From: Chthoniobacterales bacterium
GTDB lineage: Bacteria; Verrucomicrobiota; Verrucomicrobiia; Chthoniobacterales; UBA10450
Direction: 5' to 3'
Assembly (NCBI GenBank): GCA_013695925.1
Contig: JACCZO010000114.1
Span: 1-15,059, forward strand
DNA: 15,059 nucleotides
Made by a program: the position numbers and the translations under genes. A model generated the notes under the pieces. That model ran no database searches, had not been told where the DNA came from, and worked only from the letters and a program-made list of their open reading frames with translations. This document shows positions 7,560 through 14,788 of this stretch, one piece after another (position 1 is the first letter of the stretch; every line of letters begins with the position of its first letter).

Positions 7560-7630
7560 GCGGGCATAGCTTAATGGTAAAGCTCCAGCCTTCCAAGCTG
7601 GCTATGAGGGTTCGATTCCCTTTGCCCGCT
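7560..7630 (+). tRNA. tRNA-Gly (anticodon TCC)
   Basis: A full cloverleaf can be folded by eye. The acceptor stem is GCGGGCA (7560-7566) with TGCCCGC (7623-7629) and discriminator T. The D-stem is GCTT/AAGC around AATGGTA. The anticodon stem is CCAGC/GCTGG around CTTCCAA, giving anticodon TCC. The T-arm has loop TTCGATT on a GAGGG/CCCTT stem. The length is 71 nt and CCA is not encoded. It decodes GGA/GGG. It stands alone between a divergent gene at 7463 and a protein gene starting 30 nt downstream at 7661. Confidence 0.96.
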
Positions 7631-7660
7631 CCCCGGACGTGCGAGTGTGGTTCAATTGCG

Positions 7661-8362
7661 ATGAAATCATTGCGCAACTCGGCCTCGGCTGGCCGGCCAT
7701 CTGGAGCGAAGACACTGAGCGCGCTCTTTCTCGGGGCCCTTCTGCTTGCGGCCGGCTTCTGGGCCACCACGCTCCCGGCGGCGCCGGCCCGGGAAGTAAA
7801 GGCGGCGGATTTGATCGCGGCGGAGTTGCCGGAAAACAAATCGCTGAAAAGTGCCAGCCAAATTGAATTCCTGAGCGCAGTCTGCGCGGTCGTGCGCGGG
7901 CGGCGCAACAGCGCGGCGGTCATCACGCAAACGGCCCTTAGGCTGCGGCGCGAAGCGGCCGGCGAAATCGTGGGGATGGTTTTGCGCTGCGTGGGGAAAG
8001 TGAATTGTGAAGAGGCCGGGGCGATTGTGGCGGCGGCCAGCACGGCAGAGGGCGACCTGACGAAAATCACCGATGCCGCGATGGCCAAGGTGCCGAATTG
8101 CGCGGAAGCGATTCGCGAGGCAGCCCGGCGGGAGAGCAAAGCAAGCGAGCGCCCCGAAGTGCAGACCGCGCCCGAACAGGGAGCGCTGATCGGGACCAGC
8201 GGCGGCCCGAACGAAGGGTTCGATCCGCACGAGCCGCTCAACCTTGTCTGTGACGACGGCACGCAGCGCGCCGTGCGCACCAGCCAACTGGACGAATTTC
8301 TGCGCCTGAAGCCGGGCTCGTTTGTCGGTCCCTGCCAGGCAACTCCGCCGTCGAATCGTTAG
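7661..8362 (+). CDS. Exported or membrane-anchored protein of unknown function, six cysteines
   Basis: A 233-residue protein I do not recognise. Residues about 18-38 (LSALFLGALLLAAGFWATTL) form a hydrophobic segment after a basic start, a signal peptide or anchor; an Ala-x-Ala-like site follows at PAAPA. The remainder is a helical Ala-rich region with six Cys (in AVC, LRC, VNC, PNC, LVC and GPC), which could pair as disulfides, then a Ser/Glu/Gly-rich low-complexity linker and a C-terminal CDDGTQRAVRTSQLDEFLRLKPGSF segment. The start ATG 7661 is chosen because longer readings of this frame run back through the tRNA-Gly. The TAG stop (8360-8362) lies inside the first of two overlapping CGTTAGGC octamers. 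It lies 84 nt before the polysaccharide polymerase gene, so it may or may not belong to that unit. Confidence 0.75.
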   Translation: MKSLRNSASAGRPSGAKTLSALFLGALLLAAGFWATTLPAAPAREVKAADLIAAELPENKSLKSASQIEFLSAVCAVVRGRRNSAAVITQTALRLRREAAGEIVGMVLRCVGKVNCEEAGAIVAAASTAEGDLTKITDAAMAKVPNCAEAIREAARRESKASERPEVQTAPEQGALIGTSGGPNEGFDPHEPLNLVCDDGTQRAVRTSQLDEFLRLKPGSFVGPCQATPPSNR

Positions 8363-8371
8363 GCGTTAGGC
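8357..8371 (+). repeat. Two overlapping copies of the octamer CGTTAGGC
   Basis: Two head-to-tail copies of CGTTAGGC share one base (8357-8364 and 8364-8371). The first supplies the TAG stop of the preceding gene. The same octamer, or its complement, recurs through the window. Confidence 0.7.
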
Positions 8372-8446
8372 AGAACGGAAGCCGGGCGCGCCCGCGCGCG
8401 AAAAGATTCGTCGCTTCGCCGCGCTTTGCTGTAACTTCCGCACCCG

Positions 8447-10315
8447 GTGCCCGCTAATCCTTCTTTTCATTCCCGCGCGAGCGAAATGCTGGCCGCTTGC
8501 CTCGTCGTGCTGGCGCTGGCCGGCCTGCAAGTCCTGATCGGCGGCACTCGCCTGGCCTACAGCCTGCCGATGTATGCACTCCTGGGCGTGGCCGGTTTGC
8601 TGGCTCTTTTTTCCCTGCGGCGATCGAAGCCCGCACCGGAACGCATCTGTCTTTGGGCTTCGGCCGTTTTCTTCGGTTACATCCTGGTGCGCGCCTGGTT
8701 TTCGCCGGTCCCGTATCTTGCCCGGGTGGATATTTTTTCGGTTCTGGGTGGACTCGTCGTTTACCTCGCCGTCGCTTTTATTTTCACTTCCGCGCCCTGG
8801 CGGATGGCGATTCTTCTTGTCCTGGTAGTCGTCGCGCTCGTCCAGGTGGGGATTGGTGCGATTCAATTCCGGAACGGGGATAACTTCATGCTCATCTCGT
8901 TTCTGCAGCGCTTCGATTATGGGCGACGGGCGAGCGGATTTTACGGCTGCCCGAATCACTTCGCTGGCCTCGTCGAGGTGCTCGGCATATTTTGCTTCAG
9001 CGTCGCCTGCTGGAGTCGCTGGCCTGTCTGGGCAAAACTCCTCACCGGTTATGCCGGCCTGATTTGTTTCGCGGGGCTCGCCCTAACGGGAAGCCGCGGC
9101 GGTTATTTGAGCGGAGCCGCCAGCCTGCTGGCGGTCGTGGTACTTACCTTGGTCGCCTTGCGCCGCGCGGGATGGACGATTTTCTGGCGGGCGGCTCTGG
9201 GCGGCGGAGTTTTTGCGCTCTTACTTCTCGGTGCGCTCTTCTTTGGGTTCAAAAAAAGCGATTATCTCAGCGGTCGCGCGCAGAATGTGGTCGATACCCA
9301 GAACGTGCGACTCGATCTCTGGAAGGCCGCGCTCGCGCAATGGAAATTGCAGCCCGTTTTCGGCACGGGCAGCGGCACTTATCTCTATTACGGTCGCCAT
9401 TTTCGGACCGAGCGAGTCCAGCTCGACCCGGTGCAAGTGCATAACGATTATCTTCACCTCCTCGCCGAATACGGCGCGCTCGGTGGAGCAGCTTTTCTCT
9501 TCTTCCTCGGTGCGCACTTGGGCAGCGGATGGCAGGCCTACCAAAAGCTCGGGCCGCGCCGGCTGGCGCTCTCGGGGCGACCTCTGAGCAATAACCTGGC
9601 TTTGAATATTGGCGCTTTCGGCGCGGTCACCGCCTACCTGGTTCATTCGGTTTTCGATTTCAATCTCCACATCCCGGCGAATGTTTGTTTGCTCGCTTTT
9701 GTCTTCGGCATTTTCGCCAACCCGGGACGGGATCGCGAAAAGGAGACCGCGCAAAATGCGCCGCCGCCGATCTATTTTGAGCGGCTCGCCCTTCCGCTGC
9801 TCGGGTTGCTTCTCCTCGCTGGTGCGCTCCGCTACACGCGGGCCGAATACTACGCCGAGTGCGCGCGCGTCGCCCTGCGTGATGAACGCCACCTGGCTGC
9901 GATGCGCTGGGCGCAGCTGGCGGTGGCGCGCGACGATCAGAACCCGGAAACCTTTTTTTATCTCGGCGAAAGTCGTGTCCGCCGGGCTGAGGCGCTCTTC
10001 AAAAACCCGGCGGCGGCGGCGTCATTTTATGAAGCCGCGCTTGGGCCGTTTGGGCGCGCTCTGGCGCTCGCGCCTAACGACGAGACTTTTCTGATCGCGC
10101 TCGGCCGGGTTTATGATGCACTCGGGCGTTTCCCGGAGGCAGAATGGATGTTTTGGCGAGCCCGCGCGTGGGACCCGCGCTCGCGGGTGACCCGCGCGTC
10201 CTACGCCGCCCATCTCGCCTTATGGAGCCGGGCGGATTCTGGCGGGAAACATCCGCACAATGAACTGCCGGACAAGAACGCGCCTTTGCCTGAAACCGCT
10301 CCGGTCGAACCCTAA
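8447..10315 (+). CDS. O-antigen polymerase/ligase (Wzy/WaaL type) with C-terminal TPR-like region
   Basis: A 622-residue inner-membrane protein with about ten or more hydrophobic helices in residues 12-430, then a soluble helical tail. The Wzy_C/ligase signature is visible: GCPNHFAG, TGSRGG (residues 214-219), a periplasmic loop with RLDLWKAAL and PVFGTGSGTY, then HNDYLHLLAEYGALG with His332, the conserved ligase/polymerase histidine. Residues about 460-590 repeat Ala/Leu helix pairs (LAAMRWAQLAVARDDQNPETFFYLGE; FGRALALAPNDETFLIALGRVYDALGRFPEAE), a TPR pattern. It should polymerise repeat units or transfer a glycan on the periplasmic face, using a lipid-linked substrate. GTG 8447 gives the longest reading; ATG 8486 is a good alternative (MLAACLVV), and neither has a clear Shine-Dalgarno. 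It opens the run of barrel, BY-kinase and OPX genes. Polymerase versus ligase cannot be told from sequence. Confidence 0.87.
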   Translation: MPANPSFHSRASEMLAACLVVLALAGLQVLIGGTRLAYSLPMYALLGVAGLLALFSLRRSKPAPERICLWASAVFFGYILVRAWFSPVPYLARVDIFSVLGGLVVYLAVAFIFTSAPWRMAILLVLVVVALVQVGIGAIQFRNGDNFMLISFLQRFDYGRRASGFYGCPNHFAGLVEVLGIFCFSVACWSRWPVWAKLLTGYAGLICFAGLALTGSRGGYLSGAASLLAVVVLTLVALRRAGWTIFWRAALGGGVFALLLLGALFFGFKKSDYLSGRAQNVVDTQNVRLDLWKAALAQWKLQPVFGTGSGTYLYYGRHFRTERVQLDPVQVHNDYLHLLAEYGALGGAAFLFFLGAHLGSGWQAYQKLGPRRLALSGRPLSNNLALNIGAFGAVTAYLVHSVFDFNLHIPANVCLLAFVFGIFANPGRDREKETAQNAPPPIYFERLALPLLGLLLLAGALRYTRAEYYAECARVALRDERHLAAMRWAQLAVARDDQNPETFFYLGESRVRRAEALFKNPAAAASFYEAALGPFGRALALAPNDETFLIALGRVYDALGRFPEAEWMFWRARAWDPRSRVTRASYAAHLALWSRADSGGKHPHNELPDKNAPLPETAPVEP

Positions 10316-10322
10316 GCTAAGA

Positions 10323-10447
10323 GGGCGTCTGATAAGTCACGCCAAAAGCCCAATTGTAGGGCGGCCGCTTCGGCTGCCCTGTTGCGGAATCGGGGCCGGC
10401 GAAGCGCCCCCCTACAGTTTCCGCCGTCGGACGGCTTTTGGACGCCC
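10323..10447. repeat. Imperfect palindromic intergenic element (REP/MITE-like)
   Basis: Nested inverted arms fill this gap of about 250 bp. The outer arms are gggcgt (10323-10328) plus ccaaaagcc (10342-10350) against ggcttttggacgccc (10433-10447), with 13 extra bases in the left arm. The inner arms begin TGTAGGG (10355) and end in its near-complement at 10416, each carrying a CGCTTCGG-like core. No transposase reading is inside. It lies between the polymerase and the barrel gene and could fold into a long RNA hairpin. Confidence 0.65.
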
Positions 10448-10564
10448 GGCGTCCGCGCCGCGTCTTTCGGCGAAGAATTAGGTTGCTCTTGCTCATCGGA
10501 AATGCATACTCTGCACCGCGATGGTCGCACGGGCCGCCGTAAATTATCTCCCAATATGTGTTTC

Positions 10565-11818
10565 ATGACGAAAATCTTTCCTTCGGTCCGGACACACCTG
10601 TTCGTTAGCGCGCTCGCTCTCGTCGTCCTCGCTGGCAGTTTGCAGGGCCAGGAAAATCCCGATGCCGAACCAATCGCCGGCACTTCCGACCCGGCCGTCC
10701 AGCCGGTTCTCGGCACGGGTAATTTCGCGCGCTCACCTTTTCGCGTCTCAGTTTCGGTGCGGGAGGGCTACGACGACAATGTGAACACGACGAGCATCAA
10801 TCCAACTGGCTCGTTCTTCACCGATGGGAGGGTCGATTTCGATTATAAATTCGGGAATGCACGCACCCAGCTCGCCCTCCGGGCCTTCGGCGGCCTGACC
10901 TACTATTATACCAACACGCTCGGTCAGGATTACGACATCACGAGCGGCTTTAGCCTCACGGTGAGCCACCAGGCGACGCCGCGTCTCGGACTCGCCGCTT
11001 CGGTTTATCTGGCCTACCAATCACAGCCCGATTTCAACTCCGGCTTTGGCATCAACCGGCGGAGCGGAAATTATTTCTACACCGCGAACAAGTTTTCCGT
11101 CTCCTACCAATGGGCGCCCAAATTCTCAACGGTGACCAGCTACACTCTCGGAGCGCTCTATTACGACGACAGCTCGATCGCCTTGTACGAGGATCGCCTG
11201 ATACATACTTTTGGAAACGAGTTTCGCTTTCTCGTCCTCCCCACGACTTCATTGGTCGCCGAATATCGCTACCAGATCATCGATTTCGATACGGATCCGC
11301 GCGATTCAGTGTCACACTTTTTCCTCGGCGGGCTGGACCACAGCTTCAACCCGCGCTTCAACATTTCGGTGCGGGGAGGCGTGGAATTTCGCGAGTTTGA
11401 GGATTTTGGCGAGCGCACCTCGCCCTATGCCGAGGCGACGCTCAACTATGCGCTGAGCGAGCGTTCCACCCTCAGTTGGAACAACCGTTACGGCCTCGAC
11501 CAGCCCGACGTTCCCGGGGCGGCCTCCCGCCATTCTTTTCGAACCGGGTTGCGGCTAAACTACGCCTTCACTCCACGCTTTTCGTCAATTGTGTCGATTT
11601 ATTATCAGCACGATGACAACGAGGGTCTCATCACACCAACCACTTTCTTTCCTTCGTTTACGGAAGACTCACTCGATCTCACGATTGGCCTCCGCTACGA
11701 GATCAACCGCACCTTTGCCGCTCTCGCCGGGTACAGTCACACCGAGATTTTTTCCGATATTCCCCTTCGTGAATACTCGCGAAACCGCTATTATCTGGGT
11801 TTAAGCGCGACTTTTTGA
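10565..11818 (+). CDS. Outer-membrane beta-barrel protein of the polysaccharide cluster (about 18 strands)
   Basis: A 417-residue protein. Residues 1-29 form a signal peptide (hydrophobic core HLFVSALALVVLAG, cleavage near LQGQ). After a short linker (residues about 30-55) the chain is a succession of amphipathic strands rich in Tyr, Phe, Ser and Asp-Asp turns. By eye I count 18, from FRVSVSVREGYDD to the last YYLGLSATF. The C-terminal Phe after a strand is the usual outer-membrane insertion signal. This is the BBP2-like barrel found with exopolysaccharide genes, and the count equals that of the Wzp porins of Myxococcus. It probably forms the outer-membrane channel for the glycan. ATG 10565 begins the signal peptide directly; ATG 10556 (MCFMTK) is possible, and the longer frame from 10382 runs through the palindromic repeat. 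The barrel is sure, the export role inferred from neighbours. Confidence 0.85.
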   Translation: MTKIFPSVRTHLFVSALALVVLAGSLQGQENPDAEPIAGTSDPAVQPVLGTGNFARSPFRVSVSVREGYDDNVNTTSINPTGSFFTDGRVDFDYKFGNARTQLALRAFGGLTYYYTNTLGQDYDITSGFSLTVSHQATPRLGLAASVYLAYQSQPDFNSGFGINRRSGNYFYTANKFSVSYQWAPKFSTVTSYTLGALYYDDSSIALYEDRLIHTFGNEFRFLVLPTTSLVAEYRYQIIDFDTDPRDSVSHFFLGGLDHSFNPRFNISVRGGVEFREFEDFGERTSPYAEATLNYALSERSTLSWNNRYGLDQPDVPGAASRHSFRTGLRLNYAFTPRFSSIVSIYYQHDDNEGLITPTTFFPSFTEDSLDLTIGLRYEINRTFAALAGYSHTEIFSDIPLREYSRNRYYLGLSATF

Positions 11819-11850
11819 CCTCCCCCGCCTTCTCCGGCATGACTTTTGCA

Positions 11851-11885
11851 CCGGGGTGGTAATTCAAGTAGGTTTCCCACCCTGG
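11851..11885 (+). other. Leader hairpin before the BY-kinase gene
   Basis: CCGGGGTGG (11851-11859) pairs with CCACCCTGG (11877-11885) over nine pairs including one G-U, with a 17-nt loop. It lies 16 nt before ATG 11902 in the 83-nt gap after the barrel gene. There is no T-run, so it is not a typical terminator. It could be an RNA stability or translation element; it is weakly supported as a regulator. Confidence 0.35.
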
Positions 11886-11901
11886 CCGGCACCACCATTT
11901 C

Positions 11902-14046
11902 ATGGCACACCAAGAAGACGTTAGTCTCCACTTTCTCGATTATTGGCGGGTTATCCGAGTTCGCTGGGGCCTGATCCTCCTCGCCTTTCTTCTCGTCGTC
12001 ATCACGACGGCGGTGGTGACCTATTTCCAGCCGCGCGAATATCAGTCGTCGGTTTTTATCGAGGTCAAGTCGATGGCCGAGAACCCCCGCATTTTCGGCA
12101 ACGAAGGCATCGTGAATTATCACGATCCTCAGCTCGCGCCTACCGTTTATCAGGTGCTGCAGCGCACCGGCATCCTCTATCCGGTGATCGACGAGCTGAA
12201 GTTGCAGGATAAATGGACCCGCAACGGCTATCGCCCGCCGCGCGAGCAGGCCTACCAGATCCTGCGCAGCAAGCTTGACCTCGACGAAGTGCGCAACACC
12301 GATCTCCTCCAGATCAGCGTTTTCGATCCCGACCCGCAGCAGGCGGCTGATATCGCGAACAAGATTGTCGCCGTTTATCAGGAAAAGAAGATTCAGGAAG
12401 AGCGAGAGATTCTCAATCGCGCGGTGGCCACAATGAACGAGGAAGTGGCGAAGCAAGATCGCAGGGTGGAGGAGGCGGCCAACGAAGTGGCCCGCATCCG
12501 AGACGAGGAACACATCATCGATCTCAATCCGGAGGGAACCGAAGATTCCTTGACCGCGGCCAACGCGAACGTTGTCAAGCAGGAAGGCGAAGTGAACGAC
12601 GCCGAGACCAACGTCGCCGTCCTCACGGCCAAGCTGCAACAGATCGAGACCCTGAAGGGCGAGGACCTCATGCGGATGATGCCGACCCTCGACATTCAGG
12701 ACCCGACGATTCTGAAAATTTTGCCTAACTATCAGGAAGCGGTGGCGAATGAAGCGCAGCTCCTGAATTCCGGCCTCGGGGAAAATCATCCGAAGGTAAA
12801 AGCCCTTCGTGCCACCAAGGAAGTCTACGTTCGCCAGCTCGAGCAGCAGGTCGCGAGCGTGCGCGATGCACTCCGGCGCAACCTAAACACGGCTCAAACG
12901 ACCCGCGACGAGTTGAAAAAGCGGCTGACCAATATCAACGAAGCGCAGCTCGCGCAAAAAAATCTGAGCGCCAATTACGTCCGGGCCAAGAACGCCTACA
13001 TTAAGGAAAAAAGTCTGCGTGACGGCGTTCGCCTCCGAGCCCAGACCCAGACCATGGAAATGGCGATGCCGCGCCAGGCCATAAGCGTGAAGCAGGTCGC
13101 CGAGCCGGCTGCGTCCGCCGCCCGTCCGCGGGTCGCCTTAAACATGGCGCTCGGCGCGCTCGTCGGCCTCGTTCTCGGCATCGGCCTCGCGTTTTTCATC
13201 GAGTATCTCGACACCAGCGTGAAGACGATGGACGACGTCGAGAACCTGCTCGGTGTGCCGGTCCTCGCCATCATCCCGCAGAATATCGGTCTCCTCGCCA
13301 ACGAAGGGGGCGATACTCCGGACGCCGAGGCCTACCGAATCCTGCGGACCAACATCGAGTTCAATCGGAAAGGCCCCGACGCCAACACCATTTCGCTCGT
13401 CAGCGGCGGCCCAGGCGAAGGCAAATCGACCACGCTCGCCAACCTTGCCTTCATTTGCGCGCAGGGCGGCTATGCCACCTTAATTGTGGATGCGGATTTG
13501 CGCCGGCCCGTCCAGCACACGCTTTTCGAGATCGAGGCCAAAGCTGGCCTAACGAATTACCTGACGACCGAAATCCCGCTCGAGGAGGTGCTCCTTCCGA
13601 CCAAGGTGGAGAACCTCACCCTCCTCCCGAGCGGCCTGCTTCCCTCCGACGCCGTCGGGATTCTCAATTCGCAGCGGATGTCGGACCTGATTGTCGAACT
13701 GAAGTCGCGTTACGACATGATCCTGTTTGATTCGCCTCCGATGTTGGGAGTGAGCGACGCCTCGGTCATCGCCAGTGAAGTCGACCAGACGATCATCATC
13801 GTCCAGCACCGCCGTTTTCCGCGCGCGATGTTGACCCGGGTGAAACAGGCGATCATCGGCGTCGGAGGCAACGTGCTCGGCGTCGTCCTGAATAATGTCG
13901 ATCTGAAACACGACCAAAATTATTATTACTACACCAGCTACTACGGCTACTACACCACCCCTGGCGCCGAGCGTAAACCAGCCCGCCGCCGGCAGCGCGC
14001 GGTGGCTTCCGCTCGCAATGGAGCGAGCACGCCGGAGGACTACTAG
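11902..14046 (+). CDS. Polysaccharide co-polymerase fused to a bacterial tyrosine kinase (PCP-2a/BY-kinase)
   Basis: A 714-residue inner-membrane protein that sets glycan chain length and couples synthesis to export. The N-terminal Wzz domain starts with SLHFLDYWRVI and a first helix at about residues 27-47. A long periplasmic coiled-coil region (about 160-400) follows, with a second helix at about 410-440 (ALGALVGLVLGIGLAFFIEYL). The cytosolic kinase has Walker A GGPGEGKST (502-510, Lys508), Walker A' VDADLRRP (Asp530, Asp532) and Walker B ILFDSPP (Asp610). The tail holds eight Tyr in residues 674-684, the autophosphorylation cluster, then a basic end. This is the Wzc-like one-chain form. 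ATG 11902 fits the family N-terminus; no Shine-Dalgarno is clear, but a hairpin precedes it. One base separates its TAG from the OPX gene, so the two are probably co-translated. The call is firm; the polysaccharide is unknown. Confidence 0.95.
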   Translation: MAHQEDVSLHFLDYWRVIRVRWGLILLAFLLVVITTAVVTYFQPREYQSSVFIEVKSMAENPRIFGNEGIVNYHDPQLAPTVYQVLQRTGILYPVIDELKLQDKWTRNGYRPPREQAYQILRSKLDLDEVRNTDLLQISVFDPDPQQAADIANKIVAVYQEKKIQEEREILNRAVATMNEEVAKQDRRVEEAANEVARIRDEEHIIDLNPEGTEDSLTAANANVVKQEGEVNDAETNVAVLTAKLQQIETLKGEDLMRMMPTLDIQDPTILKILPNYQEAVANEAQLLNSGLGENHPKVKALRATKEVYVRQLEQQVASVRDALRRNLNTAQTTRDELKKRLTNINEAQLAQKNLSANYVRAKNAYIKEKSLRDGVRLRAQTQTMEMAMPRQAISVKQVAEPAASAARPRVALNMALGALVGLVLGIGLAFFIEYLDTSVKTMDDVENLLGVPVLAIIPQNIGLLANEGGDTPDAEAYRILRTNIEFNRKGPDANTISLVSGGPGEGKSTTLANLAFICAQGGYATLIVDADLRRPVQHTLFEIEAKAGLTNYLTTEIPLEEVLLPTKVENLTLLPSGLLPSDAVGILNSQRMSDLIVELKSRYDMILFDSPPMLGVSDASVIASEVDQTIIIVQHRRFPRAMLTRVKQAIIGVGGNVLGVVLNNVDLKHDQNYYYYTSYYGYYTTPGAERKPARRRQRAVASARNGASTPEDY

Positions 14047-14047
14047 A

Positions 14048-14599
14048 ATGCCTCCCCGGTTCCTCGTCTTTGCCTTGCTCGCGGCTTTCGCCCCGGCAGC
14101 CCTGGCCGATGCCGTCCTTCGGGCCGGCGACCCGGTCGAGCTCCGCATCAGCGGCGTCCCGGCCGAAGAGCAGGCCCAGGTCAACAACGTTTATACGGTC
14201 GACACCAACGGCATGCTCAACATGCCCTACATCAACAAGGTTCGCGCTGAGGGTCTGGCGCCCGCGCAGATCGCGGCCGCGATCGAGAACGGCTACAAAT
14301 CCGCCCGCATTTTTACCAATCCGACGATCACGATCGTGATGCAGCCTCAGACGCGTTTCGTCAATATCGGAGGCGCGGTGCGCGCGCCCAGCCGAGTTTC
14401 ATTTACCGAAGACATGACCCTCCTGACCGCGATCAACGCCGCTGGTGGTTTCAATGATTTCGCCGACCAAAAGCGCGTTCGTCTTCTCCGCGGAAGTGTG
14501 GCGAGGGTCTACGATGTGCGGCAATTTCGTAAAGAGCCCAGCCTCGACCCGAAACTCCAGCCGGGCGACAAAATCGAAGTTCCACAGAGCTTCTTCTAG
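14048..14599 (+). CDS. Short polysaccharide export protein (OPX/Wza family)
   Basis: A 183-residue exported protein. The signal peptide is MPPRFLVFALLAAFAPAALA, followed by DAVLRAGDPVELRISG, the start of a Poly_export domain (to about residue 100; VDTNGMLNMPYI is typical). A single SLBB domain follows (VNIGGAVRAPSRVSF and LLTAINAAGGFNDFADQKRVRLLRG), and the chain ends with LQPGDKIEVPQSFF. E. coli Wza has 379 residues with a lipobox Cys, several SLBB-like domains and a C-terminal helix crossing the outer membrane. None of these is present here, so it should be a periplasmic adaptor, not a channel. ATG 14048 follows the kinase TAG by one base; earlier in-frame readings lie inside the kinase gene. 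With the barrel protein it could make a continuous export path. Family is firm, role inferred. Confidence 0.9.
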   Translation: MPPRFLVFALLAAFAPAALADAVLRAGDPVELRISGVPAEEQAQVNNVYTVDTNGMLNMPYINKVRAEGLAPAQIAAAIENGYKSARIFTNPTITIVMQPQTRFVNIGGAVRAPSRVSFTEDMTLLTAINAAGGFNDFADQKRVRLLRGSVARVYDVRQFRKEPSLDPKLQPGDKIEVPQSFF

Positions 14600-14632
14600 C
14601 GAGGCAGTTCTCAGACCGGGGGGTCAGCCGGC

Positions 14633-14718
14633 GGTGGAGCGAGACTCTGTCGAGCTGGGATGGCGGACGGCTGCACCAAAGATCGTCTTCCTCCGGCTCG
14701 ACAGAGTCTCACCTCACC
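14633..14718. repeat. Long inverted repeat between convergent genes
   Basis: A perfect 15-bp inverted pair, GAGACTCTGTCGAGC (14641-14655) and its complement (14696-14710), has a 40-nt loop and imperfect outer extension (ggtg at the left edge pairing with cacc at 14715-14718). It fills much of the 189-bp gap between the OPX gene and the convergent pgsA. It may act as a two-way terminator or be a dispersed REP-like element. The rest of the gap (14719-14788) has only a small GAATC/GATTC dyad near 14777-14789 and no gene I can see. Confidence 0.65.
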
Positions 14719-14788
14719 ACCACGCACCACATTCCCGACGAGGACGAAAACTTGCTCTCTTTACATTGAATTTTAGGAATCAAGGATT

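Noticed and set aside
7523..7660. Longer start for the gene ending at 8362
   Set aside because: The extension would translate straight through the tRNA-Gly gene; ATG 7661 gives a clean signal-like N-terminus.
7114..8280. 388-codon minus-strand frame across the tRNA
   Set aside because: It is antisense to the DUF4412 frame shift, the tRNA and the downstream gene; Ser/Arg/Ala-rich with no motif.
10480..10512. Possible promoter TTGCTC with 18-base spacing to TACTCT before the barrel gene
   Set aside because: The -10 matches the consensus at only three positions; insufficient without transcript data.
10382..10564. N-terminal extension of the barrel protein
   Set aside because: It runs through the palindromic repeat and puts about 60 low-quality residues before an obvious signal peptide.
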